Of a stretch of DNA of 64,000 bases, positions 41,595 through 51,953 are shown piece after piece. Source of the DNA: Symbiodinium kawagutii. Lineage: Eukaryota; Sar; Dinophyceae; Suessiales; Symbiodiniaceae. The notes under the pieces are model-generated. The model was not told the origin of the DNA and did no database searches. It worked only from the letters and a program-made list of their open reading frames with translations. The translations under genes and the position numbers were made by a program. Position 1 is the first letter of the stretch. Every line of letters begins with the position of its first letter. The stretch covers positions 166,441-230,440 of the forward strand of contig VSDK01013054.1 in the NCBI GenBank assembly GCA_009767595.1, given 5' to 3'.

Positions 41595-44500
41595 CTTGGG
41601 CCGGTGGCAACAGCATGTGGCTTAAGCATTTTTTGACACCTGGTTGGTGCTGTCAACCCTCGGAAAAATCATAAGTCAAAGAAACAAATAGCCCAAATGC
41701 TGAGAAAAGACTATATATTCAATACATAAAAACCACCAACTAGACCATCATGTTACTGCCATGAATCGTCGTGAATCGATTCTACGCAGATTTCCATCAG
41801 TTTCGGGTGAGATCTTCTATGTTTTCGCTGTCCAACGGCGCCTCTCCATGCACCGGTCCACCCTTCTGCGGCCTGGGAGTGGCTGGATGCAACGGAGCGC
41901 TTGGTGTGCTGCTCACAGGTCACCATGGTACAGTGGTAGTACTGCTAGGGGCGTTGGGGAAGTGATGTTTGCGGTTCAATGCCATCCTCAAGTGGGGAAG
42001 TGAACATCCCAACCGCTTCAGTTGGTCATATGTGGTGTGGGCAGAGTCACCACTAGGGTCGAGTCGATCCGTGATCCTGTCAGCCTATGGAATGGTCTCA
42101 CAGTGGATAAAAATTAGGAAATTGCCCTCCAAATCACTCACACATTGGAAGTTTTCTTGCACAGGAACATTTGGATCGTTTGGATTTCTTGAAAACCTAA
42201 TGGCTCCTCATCTTCACAAGGGCATTGCCAAGATTGAACACCCTGAGTCTGGGTCTACCAGCTATGCTTCCATTTGCTCTTCAAGAAATGTGGCTCACAC
42301 AATCTAATCTGGCTTGGCAATCCATGCCTGCAAATTCCACACCCTTGGTCACAAAATTAGATGGCCCATGGTTAGAAAGAGTTTCCATGGCAGGATACAT
42401 ACGAACGAGAAATCCAGCGAACACCCCACACACATAATCACATATCCATATACTTTATATAATTTTATATATACCTACATATATATATATATATGCTTCA
42501 AATTGTTTCAGAAGGGAGCCCGTGATCTTCCGGCACCCAGTTGTCTTTGCAAAACAGCTATGATCTGAATCGACAATTTGAAGCTACATTGGCTCCAAAT
42601 ATTCTCCACTTTGGAAGAATGCAGCTGGAAAACGCTACTGGCCGAACTTGAAGCATGGATGAATTGAAACAGTTGATCGCCAATTCTCCGATTCTCCGAG
42701 AGAATATTGCACTACCCATGAAAATCACCACAAATGATCCATCATCCAGCCTTGACAATCACTGTTAAACAACGTTTTTTGCGGGAAAACTTTGTTTCCA
42801 TCATGGTCACATTGATTTCTTGATCGCAGTTCACTCGCAATTCCACTGCTTGCGGCGCATTCAAGATCAAGGCTTCTGCAGATGCATCCTCGAACAAACG
42901 GTGCAAGATTGTGGCACACAAGGTGATCCCTGCAACTGATTGTCAAGGTTTTGCTCCATAAGCTCCTCATAGCAAAACAGCGTGAACCACCAAGAGACCC
43001 TTCAGTTTCAATCTTTGTGCAACTGATGTATCTTGCTCAATCGTTGCGGCCAAACAAGCTGCCACTTTCGATCCTTTTCGCCCCGACATGACTAATGGCA
43101 GTGACATTTCTGCTTTCCTTCACAATGCAACTGGCATATCAACTTGTTAGAAGTGTGACCAAAATCAGTCATCAATAGGTTCCATCTATACATACTGGTG
43201 TTTAGATCAGATCAGCCCTGAGTGCATCGGAAACATGAACATTCATGAGCTGTGTTGGATATTCAAATAGAAGCCTCAAGCATCAGGCTCTTTTTTTCAC
43301 CGGCTTCTGCTTACACAAAAACAACATATTTTCGGAGCCAACAAGTGTTCCTGGTGCTGGGGTTTTTGAGCACTCAATGACTTGGCATTGAGACCGGGTG
43401 ATGTCGCTAAAACACACGCTGCAAATAGTTTGTGCATGGAAATGATGGATGCTTCGAAGACTCTAAATGTCCATGCAGCAGTTCATCAAGTCCGTATTCC
43501 TGCTCAGTAAACATGTTCACACTGTAGGTGCTAAAACCCACCATCCAGGGTTATCTACCCAAGGGAATCAGCTTCCACACAACTTTCAGCCAGTAAGCAA
43601 TAGGCGACCGTAAACGATTCCAACATATTCATTCCCAGCCTCCGAACGCATCCCATGTATCTGAATGGTCCAAGAAAAACATGCTGCTTGGTTGACACCA
43701 GGGGGGCAAGGCACCCATTTACTTTGGGGTCCACCAGGACGGCGCCCAGCTCAGGCACTAGCGCAATGTCGCGGGAGGAAAGGAAGGCAGCAGACCAGGC
43801 CAACAGACTTCTGCTTCCATCACCTTCCTGTGCCACTGCGGAGCTGGACCCGCACCCAGCTGTGATTTTTGTTGAGATCAATCCGTCCAGTTGAGATATG
43901 TTCCTGGCAGCTGGTTGCTGCCAAATGCTATACATTGACATGAGTCAAATCTGGCGGCCTAACAGTTTGCAGATGGAGTCTATGGCTTCTGGGGGTCCTC
44001 TTCATCTATGTTTTGACCCACTACCGCCTCGGTCTGGATTGAAAACGTACGTATCGCCCACAAATCAATACAACCGTAAAAGGGTCCAAGCGTGTACTAA
44101 GTGTATTGTGGTTACACATCATCCATCTCCACTGCTTCATGTCACCTGTTGCTCCTTGTCTCCCTCCCTGCATGAGTTAACCATGGAACCTCCCAGCGGT
44201 AGTGGATAGGGCAGCGTTCGCGTGGCAACATCGGCGCGGGTAGGGCAGCAGCGCGGGATTGCAGACGAGGCCTTGGTGCTCTGCTGTGCCCGGGAGAGTG
44301 GTTGGCTAAGCTGGCTTTATGTGGGGGGTTCTCAAGCCATAGGGGACCCCAAAAGTGGAAGGTTTATTACAAATGATGACTAAAAAAATGGATTGGGGTG
44401 TCTCCTGTGTCCCCTATAAGTTCGAACAGCATCAAGATGGATTGGCAATGTGAACTCTTAATGATCCAGCTTGTAGAGTTGATAGATAACAAGAATGCGA

Positions 44501-45376
44501 CTGACACTGTCGCTTGATCAGCATTGCTGTATGTGCATATAATTATCAACAAAAATCAATCTGCATACTTGCACAGTGCATAGACATCTATGGTAAACAG
44601 CCAGCATCAAGCTCTTGAGCAACTGATGACAGCAACCAAGAGATTGCAGTATACTACGGAGACCTTGTGAAGGCAGGTGGTCATGGGAGCTTTGCTGATG
44701 ACAGATATGACAGGATAGGAAGACAAGGAACGTTCCAATGACGAATGTTCCCACTGGTGCAGCCCACAAAGCACGCGAGGTCAGCATCAGGAATGGGAAG
44801 GAAACGACACACAACTGCCACCATTGAAAGCTCTCAAAGCATGAAGGCATGGCTTCCCAAATTGCTAGGTGGTTCCCACCAGTTGGCTTCACAACTATAC
44901 AGCCCCATGGGCCGAATCCTCCAAGAAACCACCGCTGGGAGCACTCATATGACCCCGCGTCATGACTCCGGAAAGCCAAGGTACAGGCGGAACCCCACCA
45001 GCGTCTGCCAGACCTGAATGCTTTCGGTAGGGAAAACACACCCTTGTGCACGTGGACTATCGATGGACATCCTCATTGTAATCGATTGGGTCCCTGGGTC
45101 GACTGTATGCTCAGATCTTGCGTGGCTCACCTGACCTTGGGCTGCAAGGTCTGGGTACCATGCATTGCTGCTTACCCCCATCCTTACCAGCGGCAATCTC
45201 GGGCATGTCAGTGGTATCACAATTACCAGTCAATAGAGCTGGTCAGCTAGTGATGAACAATTCATCACCCAACAATAAACCAATAAATCAACCAACAACT
45301 AACAAATCATCAACCACTCCAACTAGCTCAATCCAGCTGGTCCCTTAATCAACAAACCGCCGGTCAACCACACGGA
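41595..45376. other. Open frames on both strands, no gene supported
   Basis: GC-rich blocks at 41830-41965, 43640-43890 and 44745-45020 are open on both strands without motif. A family A copy lies at about 44327-44420 and an (AT)n run at 42474-42494. A hydrophobic minus frame at 45051-44518 (VGTFVIGTFLVFLSCHI) could encode a membrane segment but has no support. Confidence 0.3.
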
Positions 45377-45510
45377 TCAACGAGAGCGCCGCAACGGCAC
45401 CTGCAGGCCATGTCCGAAGCCAGCAGCCACCAACCAACGGTTCTCCGCCAAGGTCTCATCCGTTCGGGAGGTCATCAGGAGCTCTGAGTGGAGTCCTTGG
45501 CGGGGTGGAG
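45377..45510 (-). CDS. SET-domain gene, last exon
   Basis: Acceptor GATCCATAG, 134 bases to the TGA at 45377-45379, phase 2 in, matching 46675-46818. Peptide: PPRQGLHSELLMTSRTDE, then VAAGFGHGLQVPLRRSR. It forms the proposed C-terminus. The family link depends on splice-phase continuity up to the post-SET exon at 50078-50173. Confidence 0.5.
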
Positions 45511-45637
45511 CTATGGATCTATTGGTTGGTTAAATAGCCGAGATGGGGGACCATCCATTGGTTATAGATCCATATGGTTGGTTATAGTAGTTGGTTGACC
45601 TAGCTATGGTTATAGTGGCTATAGTGGCTATAGTAGT

Positions 45638-45760
45638 ATGGTATGGGTCAAAATTAACCAAACAATTTCATGGGGGATAATGACCAGCAAAACCATAGGG
45701 AAAACGTGCTGGTTAATGGTGGGGGAACCAGGGGTACAGGGTGAACTGACCTACAGCCAT
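45638..45760. mobile_element. MITE family B copy, inverted
   Basis: ATGGTATGGGTCAAAATTAACC at the left; GGAACCAGGGGTACAGGGTG and TACAGCCAT at the right. It lies in the last intron of the SET gene. Confidence 0.65.
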
Positions 45761-46197
45761 ATCTAAACAATTATATAGTATGGGTTCATGGCTAAAACCA
45801 TGTAGTTGGTTAAACCAGCTATAGTAGTGGGTTAGAATAGCTACTGTATGGGGGACCATATTTTGAACCAACCATAGCTATTCTAACCAATTACTATAGC
45901 TTGATCCATAGCTCCATATTTTTGAGAAACTACTACATTGATGCAATATCTATCCAGTAGTTGGTTGAAATCCTGAGGTACCCAAGCTGACAAGCTTCCT
46001 TTCTCAAATGCCAGTTTGTCTTTTTTTCAAATGCCGTGTGTATACCTATGATGCATCTTTAGGGAATGGACGTTCCGTTGACTCATGTCTTGCTTTGAGA
46101 CTGCTAACCATGTGTACAACTTATCCTGCAAAAAAACAAGTCCCATCGCCGTGGTGAGCCCGCGTGGCTATACAGCAGGAAGCCTATTGGCCCACCG

Positions 46198-46535
46198 CTA
46201 CTCCCTTGGAACCGCCCCTTGATTCCAAGCTTCGCAAGTGAATGTTGGACAGCGGAACCACAGATCCTTAGGGTTCTCAGCTTGCAATTCACGTGGTAGC
46301 TGATGTCTCTGGAAGATCACATCGCCGGTCGAAATCGTTGCAGCAGGGAAGGCTCGAAGAATGCAGCCAAATACACCATGTCCATTGTTGACAATACCGC
46401 GCTGACATGTGCCAACATGTTTCCAGCTGAACCATTCACTTGCATCAGTTTGTTCCAAAACTGATCCGACAATTCCTTCAGAAACCGATGATTCGTTCCA
46501 GTTGCTGTCATCTGGAAGCGGCTTGTTAAACCGTG
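46198..46535 (-). CDS. Open frame in SET-gene intron, possible extra exon
   Basis: About 112 codons after the acceptor CCACCAG at 46536. The entry phase would accept the previous exon, but no GT donor leaves in the phase needed by 45510. Peptide features: DDSNWNESSVSEGIVG, GTCQRGIVNNGHGVFGC and ISTGDVIFQRHQLP, ending at a TGA. It reads like a real beta-rich protein. Alternative 3' end, or exon skipped in the model above. No family is assigned. Confidence 0.35.
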
Positions 46536-46674
46536 CTGGTGGACTAACCAACCACAATATCAACAAATCAACATCAACCAATCAGAAGTAACCAACCACT
46601 ATCAGTATCAACCAATCAGCATGAACCACCCAAGCTTCCTCAAGCATCGCAGGTTTCCAAGCACCAACTAGCAC

Positions 46675-46818
46675 CCTGGTTGGCCGTGTTCGGCAAGAAA
46701 CGCACCACCTCATCAGCACGTCTGAAGAGGTCCAAACTCTCCTGACCGCTGAGGGTCCCAAACAGCTCGATGATGACATGGGGATCATGGGGGGCGGGGC
46801 ATCCATTGGTGGCTGTAT
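46675..46818 (-). CDS. SET-domain gene, exon n-1
   Basis: Acceptor CCTTGTTGTAG, 144 bases, donor CAGG|GTGCTAG, phase 2 in and 1 out. Peptide: DPHVIIELFGTLSGQESLD then FRRADEVVRFLPNTANQ, an acidic helical segment. The acceptor stands five bases outside the family C element 46824-46936. Confidence 0.5.
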
Positions 46819-46823
46819 CTACA

Positions 46824-46936
46824 ACAAGGTCGGCCCCCAACCACTTTCAAGTTGGATTATGACCCCTATAACTGGTAGTTAACCCTAGTTAGATGAGTTG
46901 TAAAACAACTTATAAGTGGTTGGGGGCCCACCTTGT
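46824..46936. mobile_element. MITE family C, complete copy
   Basis: 113 bp with about 31-bp terminal inverted repeats: ACAAGGTCGGCCCCCAACC... and ...GGTTGGGGGCCCACCTTGT. The right end is base-perfect against the left end of the 41261 copy. It sits at the 3' edge of an intron of the SET gene. Confidence 0.85.
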
Positions 46937-47727
46937 AACCATCCAAAAAAGAAGGGTAAACGATGGTAAACCATGGTAAACCAACCACTACCAATAGGGA
47001 TTAGTAAGCTTTAAAGGGGTACACCAACCAGCCCAAATTGTAGTTAATAAATAGGTTTTCCAATAGTAGTAAACATCACGAACCGGCAAAGCAACTAGCT
47101 ATAAGGGCACGGCATTTTTAAACGAACCCATGGCTGATCAAGCATGATGTGTAAGGGATTCATCAAACATATTTGATGATGACATGGTTATGATCAGCCA
47201 TGATTTGTCAAATATTATGAACTCATGACAATGATTACATCATAATTTAATTCATAAACATGGTTGATCAACTATGCAGGATAAGAACCATTACAGCTCG
47301 GATAGTACCCTGCCCTAGACGGAAATTTTCACATGGAAATTGCTGAAGGCTGTCTTTCTTCACTGCTCAGTTGCCAAAACTCGTCACTCCTCACATGAAA
47401 GGCAGAGGTGCAAATCACGCAAAAGAAGACAAAACCCAAGAGCATAACAACCATACCAAGTAGCTCTTGGGGTCAATAAGCTAGCTTACAAACCAGCTTA
47501 TGAACCACCTTGGTAGCATTAAAATCTTCTGTGATTCATGGCGATCAATAAGCTGGTCAAGTCGACCAGCGAATAACCATCGAAAGCCTCTTGAATATCT
47601 TGTCCATCAGTCTATACAATGATGATTGATTGATGATACCAAGCAGCGCTGGTCGACCTCGAGCTGATCAACTCCCAAATGATGATAGAATTGATAGACA
47701 CCAATTGATAACACCAAAGCTGTCTAT

Positions 47728-47852
47728 ATGGCAGTGGGTCAAAACCCTTAGTCCCCCTGGTTGCCCTATCATACGCCATTGTTTTCCCCATGATTTGCTT
47801 GGTTCTTATAAGAAAAATAAATTATTGATGCTTGATATTAACCCGTAGCCAT
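47728..47852. mobile_element. MITE family B copy
   Basis: ATGGCAGTGGGTCAAAACCC at the left and GATATTAACCCGTAGCCAT at the right. It lies in the intron between 46818 and 47940. Confidence 0.75.
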
Positions 47853-47939
47853 ATCCAGTTGGAGTATATCCACTACTATTGTTGCTTATTATCCCCTATC
47901 ATTTTCACCATTTCTAGAAATCACCATATGCTCAACCAC

Positions 47940-48133
47940 CGGTTGACCAACTGCCATCCACCCAAGTCGTCCCTTCCCGGCGCGCAGACGGCCCGTTGAC
48001 CGGCGCGCGTGCTCCCCGGCGCTCCTCCAGGCGTCCATCCAAGCGCAGGCGCGCTGCCAGCTGCTGGAGGGCTGGGACCAAGGGCCACAGGGCCCAGTGC
48101 CAGGCAGCAGGTCTCGGGGTGCCATGGCCATGG
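47940..48133 (-). CDS. SET-domain gene, exon n-2
   Basis: Acceptor GAATCTGAAG, 194 bases, donor ACCG|GTGGTTGAG, phase 1 in and 1 out. Third-position GC is about 77%, the highest of the possible frames. Peptide: WHWALWPLVPALQQLAARL, LDGRLEERRGARAPVN, then TTWVDGSWST. The helical WPLVPALQQLAARL part could correspond to the TPR-like tail of SMYD proteins. The donor starts with GTGGTT. Confidence 0.55.
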
Positions 48134-48492
48134 CTTCAGATTCACAGATTTCTCAGTGTGGAGGGAAGCCCAAGGAGTTAGTGGCTTGAACCATTTTTTT
48201 AAAACTATAGTTATCACAGTTGGTGGATTGAAGTTTTTTTCCTGTAAATGGTTTTAAAAAACTGGATGATAACTGGGGGCACCCTATCACTTGAGAAACC
48301 ACCAGATCTGGAAATGAATGAAATCACCACAAAAACTGTAGGAAATCCTCTCCCAGGTTCAATTAAATCATGTAAAAATATAAAAAATCCAGCATACCGC
48401 TAGCTGGTTTACCTATTGAAACAGCTTAGTTTCCCAGAGGTCAGTTTTTTCACCAGCTTCCATGGCTTCCCCCACGGCTTCCCCAAGGTCAC

Positions 48493-48635
48493 CCCCCCGT
48501 GGTCATCCTGCCGCCAAAACACGGTGCTCCGCTGCGGCACGTCACGTCGCAGTCCACCGCTTTCAGCACCGCGGCTTCAGCGGTCTCCACCACGCCCTGC
48601 AACTCGGAGGCGAAACGTTGATGAACCAAAGGCAC
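48493..48635 (-). CDS. SET-domain gene, exon n-3
   Basis: Acceptor GGCACCTCCAG|G, 143 bases, donor GGGG|GTGACC, phase 0 in and 2 out. Peptide: HQRFASELQGVVETAEAAV, LKAVDCDVTCRSGAPCFGG. It joins in phase upstream to 50078 and downstream to 48133. Confidence 0.55.
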
Positions 48636-49009
48636 CTGGAGGTGCCAAGGAGGATCCAATGGAGATGTGAAAGGCAAACCAAAGGCAAAGAATTAAAGGT
48701 GTTTGATATCAATGGTATTTCAGGATATTTACCTATCTATTTTAGATGGGAAAGATATTTATCTGAAATAGCTTAGTAAATATCAAAGGGAGATACTATG
48801 AAAAGCAAACTAACATATCATTTCGTATATTATGTATGTATTGGTATATATCTATAGAAAAATGCCTTGGCTGAAATCAGGGAACAAGGAAGTCTTTAAC
48901 AAAACAGGACACCTTTCCCCAAAAATTTCGACTGCTGCTTAGTCTTCCGGTCTGGCACAAGCCAACCAGGAGAGAGTACGGGAAAGGCAATGCAAAGGCG
49001 CTGTGGTAC

Positions 49010-49129
49010 ATGGGTATGGGTCAAAACCCATCTTACCCCTGGTTCCCCTAGTATTAACCACTGTTTTCCCTAGTATTGGTGGTGGAAATCCACCATTAGT
49101 TGGTTGGTTGATATTGACCCACAGCCACA
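49010..49129. mobile_element. MITE family B copy
   Basis: ATGGGTATGGGTCAAAACCC at the left and ATATTGACCCACAGCCACAT at the right. Confidence 0.75.
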
Positions 49130-50077
49130 TGCACGATAGCATCCAACAACGGACTCTTCAATCTCGGAGCCTGCCTCACAACTGTAGAACCGTCGCCACA
49201 CTTCGAGGGAATCACCTGCCAGATCTTGCTGCAGCGGTCCGGGTGAGTGTGGTTGGATTGGCGGGTACTGGACATGCTGAAACATTGTGTCATTGGCTAA
49301 TGATACTGGGTAATACTGCGGAGTGCGGCCACGGAGGACAACAATCCTCAATCATATGGAGTAATCCCTGCCCCCAATTTCAACATTCCGCCCAGAAGAA
49401 ACACCTACAAACCATTGAACATCTTTCCCACTTGACCAGGGTGTCTTGGGGTGTTAAATGCTAGGGGGCAATTGAACTATTTACTATCCGGGTTTACCTC
49501 CCTTTCACTGGCAGCAATCCCATGTTTGGTCGATTTATACCATAGCCAATTGCTGGATGATGCTGGATGCAACGAGGCAATGGGTTTGACCTTGACCAAT
49601 GTTCACTTCTTCATTTTTCATCGTTTAGTCCTCTCATGTTGGAAACTCTGTGGTTGAATCCTTGAGCAATCCAACTCACTTCTGACACTCTCTTCGATAT
49701 ACCAAATTGTGCTACCGAACCCTGCAAGCGACAACTAACAGCTCTGTTTTTGATAAGACAGAATCAGTTGCTCTTTCAATCTTGATAGCCCGAACAAATG
49801 TGACCTCGTCTTCAGCTGTTCAAGAATGGTTTTGAGTTTCTTGAGTCGTGTGGTTCTTGAGTTCTTCTTGGGTTCTTATTCTTGCTTCTATTCTTGCTTC
49901 TATTCTTGCTTCTATTGGCTTCTCATCTGGTTCTCAGCTGCCGCAACCTCAACATTAATCATTTGCAACATGTCTTACATAAACATCTTTTAAATGTACA
50001 ATATTTACTTAATAACTAACATCAACATATTCAAACTTCTATAACATTATCACCATTGGTTCTTGCCGTTCTGGTAC

Positions 50078-50173
50078 CATGGATAGCGCCAGCGCGCCTG
50101 AAGATCTTCCCAGTTGCATTTCGAAGCGACAACGAGCGCAGGCACAGGAGAAACCAAACCTGGTCACCAGTGG
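50078..50173 (-). CDS. SET-domain gene, post-SET cysteine exon
   Basis: Acceptor GCATGGTCAG, 96 bases, donor CCATG|GTACC, phase 0 in and out. RFGFSCACARCRFE is the FxCxCxxC post-SET zinc block that follows the SET core in SMYD-type lysine methyltransferases. A family B element (50193-50312) ends about 20 bases before the acceptor. Confidence 0.65.
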
Positions 50174-50192
50174 CTGACCATGCAGGGGCCAC

Positions 50193-50312
50193 TTGGCTAT
50201 GGGCCAATATTAACCAACCAATGGTGGCTTATAATAACCAACCAAATCATAGGGAAAACGATGGTTAATGATGGGGTAACCAGGGGGACTAAGGGTTTTG
50301 ACCCACAGCCAC
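50193..50312. mobile_element. MITE family B copy, inverted
   Basis: TGGCTATGGGCCAATATTAACC at the left and GGGTTTTGACCCACAGCCA at the right. It lies at the 3' edge of the intron before the post-SET exon. Confidence 0.75.
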
Positions 50313-50650
50313 TTACATGTTGTTCTAACGCTTCCAAACGGAGCGCTGACCTCATTGGGCCCCTGTGGCTTGTGAACCTCTTCCCATATGGATCACCAGG
50401 ATGTGACCCGTGAGGCCCCAAACGTGCAAGTAGATTTGGAAACACCTAGTAATTTCCAAACTCTATATGGCATCCCAGCCATATACATCCATATAGCAAG
50501 TAGGTTCATAGCTATCAATGACTTGTTGATTGGATGATATGACTCTGAGCTGGTTGCTCATTGCTTTGCCTAATAGGTGTCTGTTAGTGATATATTTCAG
50601 TATGAGATGGTTGGCATTTGGTTGCTGATACCCCCCTCACGAGTTGCTTT

Positions 50651-50824
50651 TCAAATGCTGGTGGATCCATGTGACGAACCGGTGGATTCCTCCGCCTCAA
50701 CAGCCGGTTTTTCGCCATGGCACAACTCGGACAACTCCTTCTGTCGCATCTCCACTGGCATCCGGATGTCGCCTCGGAAAGACGATGACCCGCTGACGCT
50801 GGAAACTTGGCTGCATACGACCTG
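50651..50824 (-). CDS. SET-domain gene, linker exon between SET and post-SET
   Basis: DIRMPVEMRQKELSE resembles the segment that links the end of SET to the FxCxC block (Asp, Arg, then a Arg-Gln-x-x-Leu helix). An internal acceptor TTTCCGAG|GCGACATC at 50772 matches the outgoing phase of 51085-51157. The same frame runs on to a TGA near 50651, with several possible GT donors before it, so the 3' edge is unresolved. An upstream acceptor (AAAGGTGCAG|G) at about 50824 is an alternative start. Confidence 0.5.
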   Translation of the reverse strand, partial: QVVCSQVSSVSGSSSFRGDIRMPVEMRQKELSELCHGEKPAVEAEESTGSSHGSTSI

Positions 50825-51084
50825 CACCTTTGATGAAAACCATGGCATCCCCTTCTTCAAGTTCAACAAAAAAGGAAGAAAACACAAACATTTTGGGTTT
50901 CACATGTTTTATATGGTTTATTTGGTCAAATGGTTTATAACTAATGTTTCATTTTGGGTTTCATATGGTCTCATATGGGTCCATGGTCAAACGCCAATGC
51001 TCATCACCTGTCCAGATGCATGGCTTCCCTGCAGCTCTGCGCGATGGGAACATTTCTTGGGACGTTTCTGTTCCCGGAAATGAC

Positions 51085-51157
51085 TCAGGGCTGAGGAGCA
51101 ATAGAATTGTGTGAGCTCTTCATAGGGCTCGATGTCACGTGCAGCTCTCAAGAAAAC
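51085..51157 (-). CDS. SET-domain gene, exon with SET C-terminal core
   Basis: Acceptor GTGATGCAAG|G, 73 bases, inferred donor CTGA|GTCATTT, phase 0 in and 1 out. RAARDIEPYEELTQFYC matches the SET block RAxRDIxxGEELTxxY, with the catalytic-site Tyr at the end. The usual Gly-Glu is Tyr-Glu here, a tolerated change. Confidence 0.75.
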
Positions 51158-51307
51158 CTTGCATCACTGCTGGCAGGGCATCAAGTGACGAAACAAACCA
51201 TGTCTGGTTGTTGCACAATGTGGTTGTAGCACTTGGGAACTTTGACCAACTTGGATCCCATCACCCTGATGAACATGGTGGTGAACAGATTTTTCAGAAC
51301 AAGGCAC

Positions 51308-51386
51308 CCAGTCAGCAAGTAGGACCTTGCACATGTTGGGCGCACAGGAGTGGTTGAAGAGCGACGCCAATGGAAAGACACCATAG
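51308..51386 (-). CDS. SET-domain gene, NHSC exon
   Basis: Acceptor GCATTCCAG, 79 bases, donor GACTGG|GTGCC, phase 1 in and 0 out. YGVFPLASLFNHSCAPN carries the NHSC motif that binds S-adenosylmethionine and forms the pseudoknot of SET methyltransferases. In phase with 51157 it gives LLADW then VFLRAARD, the normal spacing in SMYD proteins. Confidence 0.8.
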
Positions 51387-51763
51387 CTGGAATGCCGCTG
51401 GTCCTTAAGGCAGCCAGCTACTGTTTCCGTTGCAGCTGTTGCATGCCGATCCCAGCAACATTGATTTCAGCGGAGTCAATGTTGGCACCGCTTCAAGGAA
51501 GGGTCACTAACAAGCGCATTTGGTCACTTTTTCCTTCGGTCATTTTTCCGGCTTCTTTTACTGTCATAAGAACAGAAATGAGGTGTGCACGAAGATCGTA
51601 TCAATGACAAATGAGGTTCAACCCTGATTTTTTGTTTGTTAATTTCTGGCACTTTGGCTCGCAGGTGCATCTATTCCAAACCACACACATGCGACATACA
51701 TTTCACCTACCCTGCTGAACCTTGACAAGTCCAGCAGAACTCCCTCCCAAAACCGACCAGCTC

Positions 51764-51773
51764 NNNNNNNNNN
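51764..51773. other. Assembly gap (10 N) with duplicated flanks
   Basis: The 35 bases before the gap (51729-51763) and the 35 after it (51774-51808) are the same sequence with one difference, GTCCAGCAGAACTCC against GTCCAGCAGAAATCC. This is the mark of two contig ends that overlap but were not merged. Confidence 0.9.
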
Positions 51774-51837
51774 GTCCAGCAGAAATCCCTCCCAAAACCG
51801 ACCAGCTCAATGATAGCTCGCTTGCAGGGTCCATGAT

Positions 51838-51953
51838 ATGGCTGTGGGTCAAAACCCCGTACCCCTGGTTCCGCCATCATTAACCATTGGGTTCCCTATC
51901 ATGGTTGGTTATTGTCCTCCATTATTGGTTGGTAAATATTGACCCATGGCCAT
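51838..51953. mobile_element. MITE family B copy
   Basis: ATGGCTGTGGGTCAAAACCCC at the left and TATTGACCCATGGCCAT at the right, just beyond the gap. Confidence 0.8.

Noticed and set aside
47840..47852. CCGTAGCCAT as a dinoflagellate spliced-leader fragment
   Set aside because: It is the mutated terminal repeat of a family B element; the rest of the leader is absent.
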